64,000 bases of DNA, from contig CP119308.1 of assembly GCA_029203165.1 (NCBI GenBank), forward strand, positions 124,001-188,000. The letters are read 5' to 3'. This document shows, piece after piece, positions 49,883 through 57,644 of this stretch. Every line of letters starts with the position of its first letter. Positions within the stretch are counted from its first letter, which is position 1. The notes under the pieces are model-generated. The model was not told the DNA's origin. It was given only the letters and a program-made list of their open reading frames with translations, and searched no databases. The stretch comes from Candidatus Microbacterium colombiense (GTDB lineage: Bacteria > Actinomycetota > Actinomycetes > Actinomycetales > Microbacteriaceae). The translations under genes and the position numbers were made by a program.

Positions 49883-50926
49883 GTGAGCTCGACCACCCTC
49901 CACCCCACCACTGCGCGCCCGGGCTTCTCCGCGCGCGGCCCTCTGAGCGACGCCATCCTGCGACGGCTCACGGGCGGGGACGAGACCGACCACGTCACTC
50001 TGGCTCGCCACGCGCTCGCCGAGACGCCCGACGTCGTGCGCGATGACGACGTGCAGCTCGCGCTGTTCCTGCTCTACGCGTCGTCGTACGGCTCTCTTCC
50101 CGAACTCGACGCCGACCTCGAGTGGGCGCCGGATCTCGTCGCGACCCGCGGCCTGATCGAGGCCGCATTCGAGGCGGCCCTGCGCGCGAGCGTTCCGGCA
50201 CCGGAGACCCCGGAACCCACGGTCGATGCGGTGGGTCGGGCGCTGTTCGCGCTGGCGGATGCCGACACCGGACCAAGCCTGTCGCGCTACCTCGCGAAGA
50301 AGGCGACGTGGGAGCAGTCGCAGGAGTTCTTCCTGCAGCGCTCGATCTACACGCTGCACGAGGCCGATCCGCACTCCTGGGCGATCCCCCGCCTGCACGG
50401 TCGCGCGAAGGCGGCCCTCGTCGAGATCCAGTCCGACGAGTACGGCGGCGGGCGCCCTGACCGCGTGCACGCAAGCATGTTCGCGGCGGCCATGCGCGGC
50501 GCCGGACTCGACGACACCTATGGCGCGTACCTCGATGACGTGCCCGCGATCGCCCTCGCCTCGCACAACGTGATGTCGATGTTCGGCATCAACCGGCGGC
50601 TTGTCGGTGCGATCGTGGGGCACCTGGCGGCGTTCGAGATGACGTCGTCGATCCCGAACCGACTCTACGGCGACGGCCTGCGCCGCCTGGGCTACGGCGA
50701 GGAGGTGACCGACTACTTCGACGAGCATGTCGAAGCGGATGCCGTGCACGAGCAGATCGCCGCGCGCGACCTCGCCGGAACTCTGGCCGAGGATCACTCC
50801 GAACTGCTGCCCGACATCATGTTCGGCGCCGCCGCCTGCTTGACCGTCGACGGCTGGGCGGCCGGCCACATGCTCGACAGCTGGACGCGGGGCGAGTCCT
50901 CTCTCCGAACGGACGGGACCTCGTGA
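49883..50926 (+). CDS. Haem-oxygenase-like iron-containing redox enzyme
   Basis: A 347-residue helical protein of the haem-oxygenase-like diiron (iron-containing redox enzyme) superfamily. Candidate metal ligands cluster in SQEFFLQRSIYTLHEADPHSWAIPRLHGRAKAALVEIQSDEYGGGRP, FGAHLAAFEM-like GHLAAFEMTSS, and YFDEHVEADAVHEQIA. Reaction unknown; family members do C-C cleavage, desaturation or N-oxygenation. GTG 49883. Coupled to a CDGSH protein by GTGA overlap, which may supply electrons or iron-sulfur chemistry. Confidence 0.8.
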   Translation: MSSTTLHPTTARPGFSARGPLSDAILRRLTGGDETDHVTLARHALAETPDVVRDDDVQLALFLLYASSYGSLPELDADLEWAPDLVATRGLIEAAFEAALRASVPAPETPEPTVDAVGRALFALADADTGPSLSRYLAKKATWEQSQEFFLQRSIYTLHEADPHSWAIPRLHGRAKAALVEIQSDEYGGGRPDRVHASMFAAAMRGAGLDDTYGAYLDDVPAIALASHNVMSMFGINRRLVGAIVGHLAAFEMTSSIPNRLYGDGLRRLGYGEEVTDYFDEHVEADAVHEQIAARDLAGTLAEDHSELLPDIMFGAAACLTVDGWAAGHMLDSWTRGESSLRTDGTS

Positions 50927-51123
50927 GCGACGGCGACGTGACGATCACGCCCTACCCCGATGGTCCGCTGCTCGTGCGCGGAGCCTTCGACCTGCGCGAC
51001 GAAGCCGGCGACCCCATCGAGAACCCCCGCCGCACGATCGCCCTGTGCCGATGCGGACTCTCGACGATCAAGCCGTTCTGCGACGGCACGCACAAGGCGG
51101 CAGGCTTCCGCACCGACGCGTGA
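50923..51123 (+). CDS. CDGSH iron-sulfur protein
   Basis: A 66-residue protein with LCRCGLSTIKPFCDGTHKAAGF: Cys42, Cys44, Cys53 and His57 make the 3-Cys-1-His [2Fe-2S] site of CDGSH proteins. No membrane anchor. GTG 50923 overlaps the upstream stop. Likely redox partner or cluster donor of the haem-oxygenase-like enzyme. Confidence 0.93.
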   Translation: MSDGDVTITPYPDGPLLVRGAFDLRDEAGDPIENPRRTIALCRCGLSTIKPFCDGTHKAAGFRTDA

Positions 51124-51164
51124 CCCCGGTGCTGCACCTGTAGTGCTGGTGTTACACTTGCGCT

Positions 51165-51431
51165 ATGCCCACGAAGAGTCCTCGGACCCACATCACGCAC
51201 ACCCCGCAGGTGCTGCATGCCCTGGACGTGGCGCGAACGCGATGGCCCGACGAGGATCGTGAGAGCGCGCTGATCCTGCACCTGCTGGACGAAGGCGCGA
51301 AGTCCATCGAAGAACACCGGGAAGCCGCCGACGCATATCGCGCCGACCGCATCCGGGCTCTCGCCGGCAAGCACTCCGCGCACTACGGGAGCGGATATCT
51401 CGACGAGCTCCGCGCGGAGTGGGACGAGTGA
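51165..51431 (+). CDS. Putative antitoxin, module 3
   Basis: An 88-residue mostly helical charged protein (THITHTPQVLHALDVARTRWPDEDRESALILHLLDEGAKSIEEHR). No DNA-binding motif is certain, but it overlaps the PIN gene by GTGA and so occupies the antitoxin place. GTGTTACAC at 51149-51157 lies just upstream of ATG 51165 and may be part of an operator or the promoter -10. Confidence 0.75.
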   Translation: MPTKSPRTHITHTPQVLHALDVARTRWPDEDRESALILHLLDEGAKSIEEHREAADAYRADRIRALAGKHSAHYGSGYLDELRAEWDE

Positions 51432-51802
51432 TCGTCGTCGATGCCGGCGTGCTGATCGGACTGCTCGACGACCGCGATGCGCATCACAAGTCGGCCGTCG
51501 CGATCCTCGAGCGGGAACAGCCGCCCTATCTCGTGCATTCGCTCACGCTCGCAGAGGTGCTCGTCGGCCCGGCGAAGCGCAACCGCGAAGAGGAGGTGTG
51601 GCGCGACCTTCGTTCGATCGGCGTGGAGGTGGCAGATCTCGGCGACGGCGACTCGCTCACGCTGGCACAGTTGCGCGCCGAGCACTCCTTGAAGATGCCC
51701 GACACCTGCGTGCTCGCCGCAGCCGTGCATCACGGCGTGCCGCTCGCCACATTCGACCATCGGCTGGCCGCCGTCGCACGCCAGAGGGACCTGCTCCTCT
51801 GA
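51428..51802 (+). CDS. PIN-domain toxin, module 3
   Basis: A 124-residue PIN domain: IVVDAGVLIGLLDDRDAHH (Asp near 4), SLTLAEVLVGPAK (Glu), MPDTCVLAAAV (Asp) and ATFDHRLA (Asp) supply the four acidic positions. GTG 51428 overlaps the antitoxin stop; an in-frame ATG at 51419 would only add three residues. Confidence 0.88.
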   Translation: MIVVDAGVLIGLLDDRDAHHKSAVAILEREQPPYLVHSLTLAEVLVGPAKRNREEEVWRDLRSIGVEVADLGDGDSLTLAQLRAEHSLKMPDTCVLAAAVHHGVPLATFDHRLAAVARQRDLLL

Positions 51803-51813
51803 ATCGGGCGCGA

Positions 51814-52146
51814 TCACTCCGCGACGAGGGCTCCCCCGGCCGCGCGCCAATCGATCAGCCCGCGCGTCATGCTCGCGGCGTCGAAACCGAGTTCGGCGAG
51901 GAGATTCGCCGCTCCAGTGGAGAGCAGACCGCCCGTGCAGAACAGGATCAGCAATCGGTCGTCCGGCAGCTCGTCCGCCCTGTGCTCCAGCTCCGCCAAC
52001 GGCAGGTGGATCGCACCGGGGATGTGCTGGCGCCGCCAGTCCTGCTCCCGACGCACGTCGACCACCACGGCGCCTGCCGCGATGAGATCGATCGCCTCGG
52101 CGGCGCTCACCGTCGGCGGTCGTCGGAAGAAGTGGCGCACGCTCAC
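51814..52146 (-). CDS. Single-domain rhodanese
   Basis: A 110-residue rhodanese with active-site loop FCTGGLLSTGAA (catalytic Cys in CTGG). VVVDVRREQDWRRQHIPGAIHLPLAEL is the usual N-terminal half. Start GTG 52146 overlaps the stop of the DUF3817 gene. It ends the MarR-controlled three-gene operon and may handle sulfane sulfur there. Confidence 0.88.
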   Translation of the reverse strand: MSVRHFFRRPPTVSAAEAIDLIAAGAVVVDVRREQDWRRQHIPGAIHLPLAELEHRADELPDDRLLILFCTGGLLSTGAANLLAELGFDAASMTRGLIDWRAAGGALVAE

Positions 52147-52406
52147 CGACGAGCTTCCCTTCGCACGTTGATCAACGTGAGCACCCCACCGAGCACCGGG
52201 ATCAGCGCCATCAGGCGGGTGCGCAGCATCAGGTCGCGCCCGAGCAGTGCCGTCACGGCGACGGCGAGATAGAGCGTGCCGTGCACGGGCCCGAGCACAG
52301 ACGCGACCCCGTCGATGTGGACGGTCATGAGGTTCACGAGCAGCACCACGATGCTGAGCAGCTCGAGCACGGAGAGCAGCTCGAGCATCCGCAACAGCGG
52401 CCTCAC
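52143..52406 (-). CDS. DUF3817-like membrane protein
   Basis: An 87-residue protein with three hydrophobic helices: MLELLSVLELLSIVVLLVNL, GPVHGTLYLAVAVTALLG and LMALIPVLGGVLTLINV, the compact layout of DUF3817. GTG 52406 overlaps the upstream stop (GTGA). Function unknown. Confidence 0.8.
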   Translation of the reverse strand: MRPLLRMLELLSVLELLSIVVLLVNLMTVHIDGVASVLGPVHGTLYLAVAVTALLGRDLMLRTRLMALIPVLGGVLTLINVRREARR

Positions 52407-52849
52407 GAGGCACCCGGACGCACGATCATGAGCACGACGACGATCGCCCACAGCAGGTTGAACACACCGGTCAGCATCCGCATCGACCGCACCCCCTGCA
52501 CTCCGGGCGGCCTGGCGAGCGCATCGCGCTGCGCGGGCACGATCCTCAGAGCCAGGAGCCCTCCGGCGACCGCGGTCAGCACCATCGCGATCGTGATCCA
52601 GATCTCGCCCAACCTGCCCTGCACGCCCGCGAGCACGAGCCCGACGAGCGGCACCACGAGAGCGAGGATGCCGTAGGAGCGGGTGATGCGATGCAGCAGC
52701 CGGGCCACGTCGACACCACCGCGCTCGGCGCCGACGGTGTCGCCGGCGGCCCGCGGCACGAAGCGGGGGAAGAGGCTTGTCGTCACGGCCACGGGTCCGA
52801 TGAAGAGGATGCCGGCCAGCACATGGGCGGCGAGAAGGAACTGTTCCAC
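52403..52849 (-). CDS. DUF2269-like membrane protein
   Basis: A 148-residue protein with four hydrophobic helices. EQFLLAAHVLAGILFIGPVAVTTSLFPRFVP and ILALVVPLVGLVLAGVQGRLG recall the DUF2269 family. GTG 52849 lies at the edge of the MarR dyad. First gene of the operon running down to 51814. Confidence 0.72.
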   Translation of the reverse strand: MEQFLLAAHVLAGILFIGPVAVTTSLFPRFVPRAAGDTVGAERGGVDVARLLHRITRSYGILALVVPLVGLVLAGVQGRLGEIWITIAMVLTAVAGGLLALRIVPAQRDALARPPGVQGVRSMRMLTGVFNLLWAIVVVLMIVRPGAS

Positions 52850-52870
52850 ACCTTTAGTCTATCTAAAGGT
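52850..52870. promoter_or_regulatory. Candidate MarR operator
   Basis: ACCTTTAG-TCTAT-CTAAAGGT is a perfect dyad with 8-base arms that fills the whole gap between the MarR stop codon and the next start codon. AT-rich ~20-base palindromes are usual MarR sites. Binding here would block read-through from, or initiation in front of, the membrane-protein operon. Confidence 0.82.
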
Positions 52871-53289
52871 TACTCGCGGTGCGCCATGACCTCCCTCATG
52901 TGCGTGCGCAACGCCTCGGTGAGCACCGGATGCTGCGCGGCGAACCGTTCGTCCAGCTCTGCGATCCGCACGGCAGCATCGGCGAGCAACCGCTCCCCGG
53001 CCGCTGTCACCTGCAGCTGCGAGGCCGCACCGGCGCGCGCCGTGGCATCCTCGACCAGTCCGTCGCCCTTGAAGGCAGCGACCGCGACGTGCGCGCTGGG
53101 CGCCGTGATGCGCGAGCGGCGCGCCAGCTCACTGAACGAGATGCCGGGCATCGCGCGGATGTGTCCGAGCAGCGCGTACTTGCGCGAGGTCAGACCGAGC
53201 GGCTTCAGCACCTGGGCGAACTCCTCCTGCCACGCCGCGACCACGGTCAGCAGAGTGATCGTGGGGCTGAACGGCGGCAGATCGGGCAC
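52870..53289 (-). CDS. MarR-family transcriptional regulator
   Basis: A 139-residue MarR protein: ISFSELARRSRITAPSAHVAVAAFKGDGLVEDATARAGAASQLQVTAAGERLL covers recognition helix and wing. GTG 53289. It precedes a membrane-protein and rhodanese operon with a perfect dyad between, so it probably controls that operon. Ligand unknown. Confidence 0.88.
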   Translation of the reverse strand: MPDLPPFSPTITLLTVVAAWQEEFAQVLKPLGLTSRKYALLGHIRAMPGISFSELARRSRITAPSAHVAVAAFKGDGLVEDATARAGAASQLQVTAAGERLLADAAVRIAELDERFAAQHPVLTEALRTHMREVMAHRE

Positions 53290-53344
53290 CCGTTCAGGCT
53301 ACTCGCCGCCGCGTCGCGGCCTGACGTCGACGATGACGACACCG

Positions 53345-53361
53345 CTTCAGCCCCGATTCAG
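53345..53361 (+). promoter_or_regulatory. Direct TTCAG repeat before the response-regulator gene
   Basis: CTTCAG (53345-53350) and ATTCAG (53356-53361) are spaced 11 bases start to start, one helical turn, as in OmpR/PhoB-type tandem sites. They lie 24-40 bases before ATG 53385. The same motif recurs three times at 55400-55426, suggesting autoregulation. Confidence 0.6.
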
Positions 53362-53384
53362 CCGCGGGCCGCCACACTGGAGGA

Positions 53385-54062
53385 ATGCGGATCCTGGTGG
53401 TGGACGACGAGGTGCGTCTGGCCGACGGCGTCCGGCGTGGGCTCGAGGCCGAAGGCTTCGCCGTCGACGTCGCGCACAACGGCGTCGACGGGCTCTGGCG
53501 CGCGCGGGAGACCCGTTACGACGCCATCGTGCTCGACCTCATGATGCCGGGGATGAGCGGATGGAAGGTGTGCGAGGCACTGCGCGCCGAGGAGAACTGG
53601 ACGCCGGTGCTCATGCTCACCGCGAAGGACGGCGAGTGGGATCAGGTCGAGGCGCTCGAGACCGGCGCCGACGACTACGTCACGAAGCCCTTCTCGTTCG
53701 CGATCCTCGTCGCCCGTATCCGCGCCCTCGTGCGACGCGGCGCCGTCGCACGACCCACGATCCTCGAAGCGGGCGACCTGCGACTCGACCCTGCCGCCCA
53801 TCGGGTGTGGCGCGGCGAGACGCCCGTACCGCTGACCGCCCGCGAGTTCGCGGTGCTCGAGTATCTGCTCCGCCACCGCGGCCAGGTGCTCTCGAAACGC
53901 GCGCTGATCGACGGCGTCTGGGATGACGACTTCGACGGCGACCCGAACATCGTCGAGGTCTACGTCGGGCATCTGCGTCGCAAAGTCGACAAGCCGTTCG
54001 GCCGCGAGGCGATCGAGACGATCCGTGGCGCGGGATATCGACTGGCGGCCGACGGTGGCTGA
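53385..54062 (+). CDS. OmpR-family response regulator
   Basis: A 225-residue regulator. Receiver domain with acceptor Asp51 (IVLDLMMPG), Thr79 and Lys101 (TKPFSF); winged-helix effector domain from about 125 with LTAREFAVLEYLLRHRGQVLSKRALIDGVWD and RRKVDKPFGREAIETIRGAGYRL. ATG 53385 is directly after GGAGGA. Coupled to the kinase gene by an 8-base overlap. Confidence 0.95.
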   Translation: MRILVVDDEVRLADGVRRGLEAEGFAVDVAHNGVDGLWRARETRYDAIVLDLMMPGMSGWKVCEALRAEENWTPVLMLTAKDGEWDQVEALETGADDYVTKPFSFAILVARIRALVRRGAVARPTILEAGDLRLDPAAHRVWRGETPVPLTAREFAVLEYLLRHRGQVLSKRALIDGVWDDDFDGDPNIVEVYVGHLRRKVDKPFGREAIETIRGAGYRLAADGG

Positions 54063-55374
54063 GCGCAGCTGGCGTTCGGTACGCGGACGCACGACCCTCG
54101 GCGCGACCCTCGTCGTCGCGGTCGCCCTGCTGATCGGAGCGTTCTCGTTCTACGGCGTGCTCAGCGCCAGCGTGCACAGCAGCGCCGAGCGTGCGGCGGA
54201 GCAGCGCCTCTCCGAGCTCACCGAGCGAGACGACGGCCCCGGCGGGCGGGCGGTCGATTCCCTCGACGACGAGATCGTGCAGCTCATCGGCAGCGACGGG
54301 ACCGTGCGGGCGGCCAGCGAAGACGCCCGCGAGGCGCTCGGGTCGACGCCGCTCCCCCTCTCCGACGACCCGCAGACCCTGACGATCGATGGTGAGCCGA
54401 TGCTGATCGTGTCGGACGACCTCGACGACGACGAGACGCTCGTGCTCGCGGTCTCGGTCGAAGACGGCGCCGAGACCCTGACGACGGTCGCGACCCTCCT
54501 CGCGGTCGCCGTGCCGCTGCTCCTGCTCCTGGTCGCGGTGACGACCTGGCTCGTGGTCGGTCGCGCGCTGCGTCCGGTGACCCGGATTCGCCGAGAGGTC
54601 GACGGCATCACCGCGGAGCGACTGCATCAACGCATCGCCGTGCCGGATTCCGCGGATGAGATCGCCGCCCTCGCGTCGACCATGAACGGGATGCTGGATC
54701 GCCTCGACGCCTCCGCGACAGCGCAGCGACGCTTCATCTCCGACGCCTCCCACGAACTGCGCTCCCCCCTCGCGACGATCCGGCAGCATGCCGAGCTCGC
54801 GCACGCGCACCCCGACGCGACCAGCATCGGCGAGCTGTCCGAGATCGCCTCCGAGGAGGGTCTCCGGCTGCAGGGCATCGTGGAGTCGTTGCTGCTGCTC
54901 GCCCGACTCGACGAAGGAGCGAGCGGGCACACCGAGCCCGTGGACCTCGACGACATCGCCCTCAGTGAGGTGCGCCGGCTCCGCGCCGCGGGCCTCGATG
55001 TCGACGGAGCCGGCATCCGTGCCGCGCGCGTGGACGGCGATCCGCGTCTGCTCGGCCAGCTGCTGCGCAACCTCGCCGACAACGCCGCCCGCCACAGCCG
55101 CGGGCGCCTGGCGATCGGCGTGGAGCCCTCCGGCGCGCATGTGTTCGTGACGATCGAGGATGACGGAGCCGGGGTGCCTCCGGAGGAACGTGAGCGCGTC
55201 TTCGAACGCTTCGTGCGGCTCGACGAGGCCCGCAGTCGGGATGCCGGCGGCAGCGGACTCGGACTCGCGATCGTGCGCGGCATCGCCGCCGCAGCTGGCG
55301 GCACCGTGATCGTCGACGACTCCCGCTGGGGCGGCGCGCGGTTCGTGGTCACCCTTCCTCTCGCCTCTTCCTGA
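54055..55374 (+). CDS. Sensor histidine kinase
   Basis: A 439-residue membrane kinase: helix 1 at 13-35, extracytoplasmic acidic sensor about 36-144, helix 2 at 145-168, HAMP next, phosphoacceptor His233 (DASHELRSPL), and ATP-binding boxes N (LLRNLADNAARHS), G1 (DDGAGVPPEERERVFERFVRLDEARS) and G2 (GGSGLGLAIV). GTG 54055 overlaps the regulator stop. The acidic loop may sense cations or envelope stress. Confidence 0.94.
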   Translation: MAERSWRSVRGRTTLGATLVVAVALLIGAFSFYGVLSASVHSSAERAAEQRLSELTERDDGPGGRAVDSLDDEIVQLIGSDGTVRAASEDAREALGSTPLPLSDDPQTLTIDGEPMLIVSDDLDDDETLVLAVSVEDGAETLTTVATLLAVAVPLLLLLVAVTTWLVVGRALRPVTRIRREVDGITAERLHQRIAVPDSADEIAALASTMNGMLDRLDASATAQRRFISDASHELRSPLATIRQHAELAHAHPDATSIGELSEIASEEGLRLQGIVESLLLLARLDEGASGHTEPVDLDDIALSEVRRLRAAGLDVDGAGIRAARVDGDPRLLGQLLRNLADNAARHSRGRLAIGVEPSGAHVFVTIEDDGAGVPPEERERVFERFVRLDEARSRDAGGSGLGLAIVRGIAAAAGGTVIVDDSRWGGARFVVTLPLASS

Positions 55375-55399
55375 CGCGCTTCCTGTTTGCTGAAGAGCC

Positions 55400-55426
55400 C
55401 TTCAGGAGGCTTCAGGATGGCTTCAG
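55400..55426 (+). promoter_or_regulatory. Three TTCAG direct repeats before the PepSY-like gene
   Basis: CTTCAG at 55400-55405, 55410-55415 and 55421-55426, spaced 10 and 11 bases; an inverted copy (CTGAAG) lies at 55390-55395. The same box is found twice before the response-regulator gene. One copy overlaps an AGGAGG (55404-55409) that could instead be a ribosome site for ATG 55417. Confidence 0.62.
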
Positions 55427-55449
55427 CGCTCGCGCGGGACGATCTTCAC

Positions 55450-56211
55450 ATGGACGACAAGACACCCACCCCCGACCAGACCTCCACCCCTGACCAGATC
55501 CCCACATCTGGTCAGACCCCCGCCCCCGAGTCCGCGCCGGCGCCCGCCGCGAAGCCGGGCCGCCGCCACGCACTGCTCATCGGCGGAGGCATCGCTGCTG
55601 CGGTCGTGCTCGCGGGTGGCGGCATCGCCGTCGGCGCCGCGATCGGCGACGAGTTCGGCGGCGACGACGACCGCTCCTCCCAGTCGGAAGGTATCCGGCA
55701 CGACGACGACCAGGATCGTGGCGGCCAGCGCGGCGAGGATCGCGGAGACGATGCTCCCGCCGAAAGCTCTTCGACCGGCGGAGCCACGGCCGACGTCGGC
55801 ACAGCGTCAGCCGACGAACTCGTCGCGATCGCCGACGCCGCCCGTGGCGCTGCCGACGGAGACGTGACATCGATCGACGCCCAGCGCGACGGCACATGGG
55901 AGGTGCAACTGACCACGAGCACCGGCGATGAGACCGAGGTCATCGTCGACGACGTCCTCGCCACGGCAGTGCGATCGACCGACCCGGCCGACGGCGATGA
56001 CACCGGTCCCGCCCTCACCCTCGACGACGACGCCATCCGCGCGCTGGTCGCCGCCGCCCTGGCCGAGGCCGAGGGGCTGATCACCGACCTCGACGTCGAC
56101 GACGACACCGTCAGCCCGTACGACGTCTCGGTGCTCACGACCGACAACCGTTCGATCGACATCGACCTCGACGCGGCGTTCGCGGTCGTCGGAACCGGCA
56201 TCGACGACTGA
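55450..56211 (+). CDS. Acidic single-pass PepSY-like protein
   Basis: A 253-residue protein: Pro/Thr/Gln-rich cytoplasmic leader, one helix (ALLIGGGIAAAVVLAGGGIAVGAAIG, about 42-66), then a highly acidic exterior domain with two PepSY-like units (AIADAARGAADGDVTSIDAQRDGTWEVQLTTSTGDETEVIVDD and AALAEAEGLITDLDVDDDTVSPYDVSVLTTDNRSIDIDLD). ATG 55450 could be leaderless; ATG 55417 (11 more residues) has a textbook AGGAGG. PepSY proteins beside two-component systems often modulate the sensor. Confidence 0.8.
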   Translation: MDDKTPTPDQTSTPDQIPTSGQTPAPESAPAPAAKPGRRHALLIGGGIAAAVVLAGGGIAVGAAIGDEFGGDDDRSSQSEGIRHDDDQDRGGQRGEDRGDDAPAESSSTGGATADVGTASADELVAIADAARGAADGDVTSIDAQRDGTWEVQLTTSTGDETEVIVDDVLATAVRSTDPADGDDTGPALTLDDDAIRALVAAALAEAEGLITDLDVDDDTVSPYDVSVLTTDNRSIDIDLDAAFAVVGTGIDD

Positions 56212-56264
56212 TCGATCCCGCCACCCCGCGGATCGATCGTCGCGCGGGCCGTTAGCATTCAAGG

Positions 56265-56492
56265 ATGACGAACTCCGATCCGATCGACGAAGTCTCCATC
56301 GGCGGCGAGGTCATCCGCCTCGGCCAGTTCCTGAAGTTCGCGGGTCTGCTCGACTCCGGCGGCAACGCCAAGGAGGCGATCATCGACGGCTACGTGAGCG
56401 TGAACGGCGAGGTCGACCGGCGCCGTGGACGCCAGCTCCGCGACGGCGATGTCGTCGCCTTCGAAGGACGCGCGGCACGCGTTCGCCCCTGA
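56265..56492 (+). CDS. RNA-binding S4 domain protein (YbcJ-like)
   Basis: A 75-residue protein formed by one S4 domain: IRLGQFLKFAGLLDSGGNAKEAIIDGYVSVNGEVDRRRGRQLRDGDVVAFEG. It probably binds structured RNA (ribosomal or tRNA). Confidence 0.9.
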   Translation: MTNSDPIDEVSIGGEVIRLGQFLKFAGLLDSGGNAKEAIIDGYVSVNGEVDRRRGRQLRDGDVVAFEGRAARVRP

Positions 56493-56517
56493 CGACCGCA
56501 TCGGGCGGGTGCCGCGC

Positions 56518-57078
56518 TCAGCCGCCTACAACGGCGTAGCGGAGGAACATCAGACCACTGGCGAAGCGCTGCTCGTCGATGAGCTCCAGGTCGACATGCA
56601 CGCCGGTCGGGAAGAATGACCGGCCTCCGCCGACGATCCGCGGCCCCATGAACAGCTGGAATTCGTCGACCAGGCCGGCGTGGATCGCCTCCGCGGCGAT
56701 CGTGGGCCCGTCGATCGTCAGGTCGTGATCGTACTCGGCTTTCCACCGCGCGACCGCTGCCGGGTCGAACTCCCGCTCGATCCGGGTGCGCTCGCTCGAG
56801 ACCTCGGCGAGCGTGCGGGAGAACACGACCTTGTCGGCCTTCTGCCACCCGAGCGCGTAGTCGATGCCGATCTGCTCCTGGTCGGGTTCGAGGTGGGCGG
56901 TCTCCCAATAGACCATCGTCTCGTACATCCGACGGCCGTACAGATAGGTGCCCACATCGCTGAACTGCTCGTTGATGAATACGTGCAGGTCGGGATCGAC
57001 GCCCCAGTCGAAGCCGCCGTCGGGGCCGCTGACGTAGCCGTCGAGCGAGGTGATCATGGAGTAGATGAGCCGACCCAT
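56518..57078 (-). CDS. Dihydrofolate reductase-family protein (RibD C-terminal-like)
   Basis: A 186-residue protein: MGRLIYSMITSLDGYVSGPDGGFDWGVDPDLHVFINE at the start, GTYLYGRRMYETMVYW and LTIDGPTIAAEAIHAGLVDEFQLFMGPRIVGGG later, the pattern of YyaP/YwjB-type proteins. It binds NADPH; not a true folate reductase. ATG 57078 is chosen at the family start; the longer frame to 57195 is not homologous. Confidence 0.9.
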   Translation of the reverse strand: MGRLIYSMITSLDGYVSGPDGGFDWGVDPDLHVFINEQFSDVGTYLYGRRMYETMVYWETAHLEPDQEQIGIDYALGWQKADKVVFSRTLAEVSSERTRIEREFDPAAVARWKAEYDHDLTIDGPTIAAEAIHAGLVDEFQLFMGPRIVGGGRSFFPTGVHVDLELIDEQRFASGLMFLRYAVVGG

Positions 57079-57183
57079 GGGGGCGACGTTACCCCGATCC
57101 GACCGCGTTGCGGCACCCTTTTCCCATGGATCCGCACGGTGCGGCCATGCTGGTCCTAGCGCGTCACCCACGAAAGGAACAGC

Positions 57184-57268
57184 ATGTTCGGTCATGAGAC
57201 AGCATCACCGTGGCGTCGGTTCTGGGAGAAGGGCGGATGGTGGCGCTCGCTGCTCGCAGTCGCGATCA
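57184..57268 (+). pseudogene. N-terminal remnant of a membrane protein gene
   Basis: CGAAAGGAACAGC precedes ATG 57184, and the peptide MFGHETASPWRRFWEKGGWW continues to RSLLAVAI, a credible start of a membrane protein. At about 57268 the sequence changes into the antisense of a broken DMT transporter, so only 28 genuine codons remain. The frame continues to 57603 only as junk. Confidence 0.6.
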
Positions 57269-57440
57269 GTCCCGGACGACGCGCGGCCAGCGGCACGAGC
57301 ACGGCGACCGCGAGCACGAAGCGCACCACCGTCAGCACGGCCGGCGACATCTGCGCCAGCGCACTCGACGACACCACGAAGGTCGTCGCCCAGATCACCA
57401 CCGCGGTCGCATGCGCGATCAGGGGCAACGCTCTGGCCAC
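57269..57440 (-). pseudogene. N-terminal remnant of an EamA/DMT transporter
   Basis: From GTG 57440 the frame reads VARALPLIAHATAVVIWATT and on through SSALAQMSPAVLTVVRFVLAVAVLVPLAARRPGL, exactly the first two helices of an EamA repeat. The remaining eight helices are missing: after about 57268 the frame runs into the antisense of the preceding remnant and stops at 57192. Confidence 0.7.
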
Positions 57441-57499
57441 GGCATCCGTCCTCTCACTCGGGCGATGTTCCCACACCACCCGCCGGTCGAATCACACTC

Positions 57500-57637
57500 T
57501 CAGTCGGCGACGACCGGATGCGCGGCGAGCAGGGTCTCGATCTCGCCCACCTCGCTCGCCAACTGCACGACGCTCTGACCTCGCTCCTGCACGATCACGC
57601 TGAGCCCGTCGACCAGCGCGTGGTACTCCGGTGTGAC
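57500..57637 (-). pseudogene. Possible C-terminal gene remnant
   Basis: A reading stretch ending at TGA 57500 encodes EYHALVDGLSVIVQERGQSV followed by VQLASEVGEIETLLAAHPVVAD, protein-like amphipathic helix sequence. Upstream it merges into tandem repeats without a plausible start, so it may be the 3' end of a lost gene. It could also be chance coding. Confidence 0.3.
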
Positions 57638-57644
57638 GCACGGC

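Noticed and set aside
57192..57603. Continuous small genes across the junction on either strand
   Set aside because: Each frame contains one genuine N-terminus and then antisense of the other remnant.
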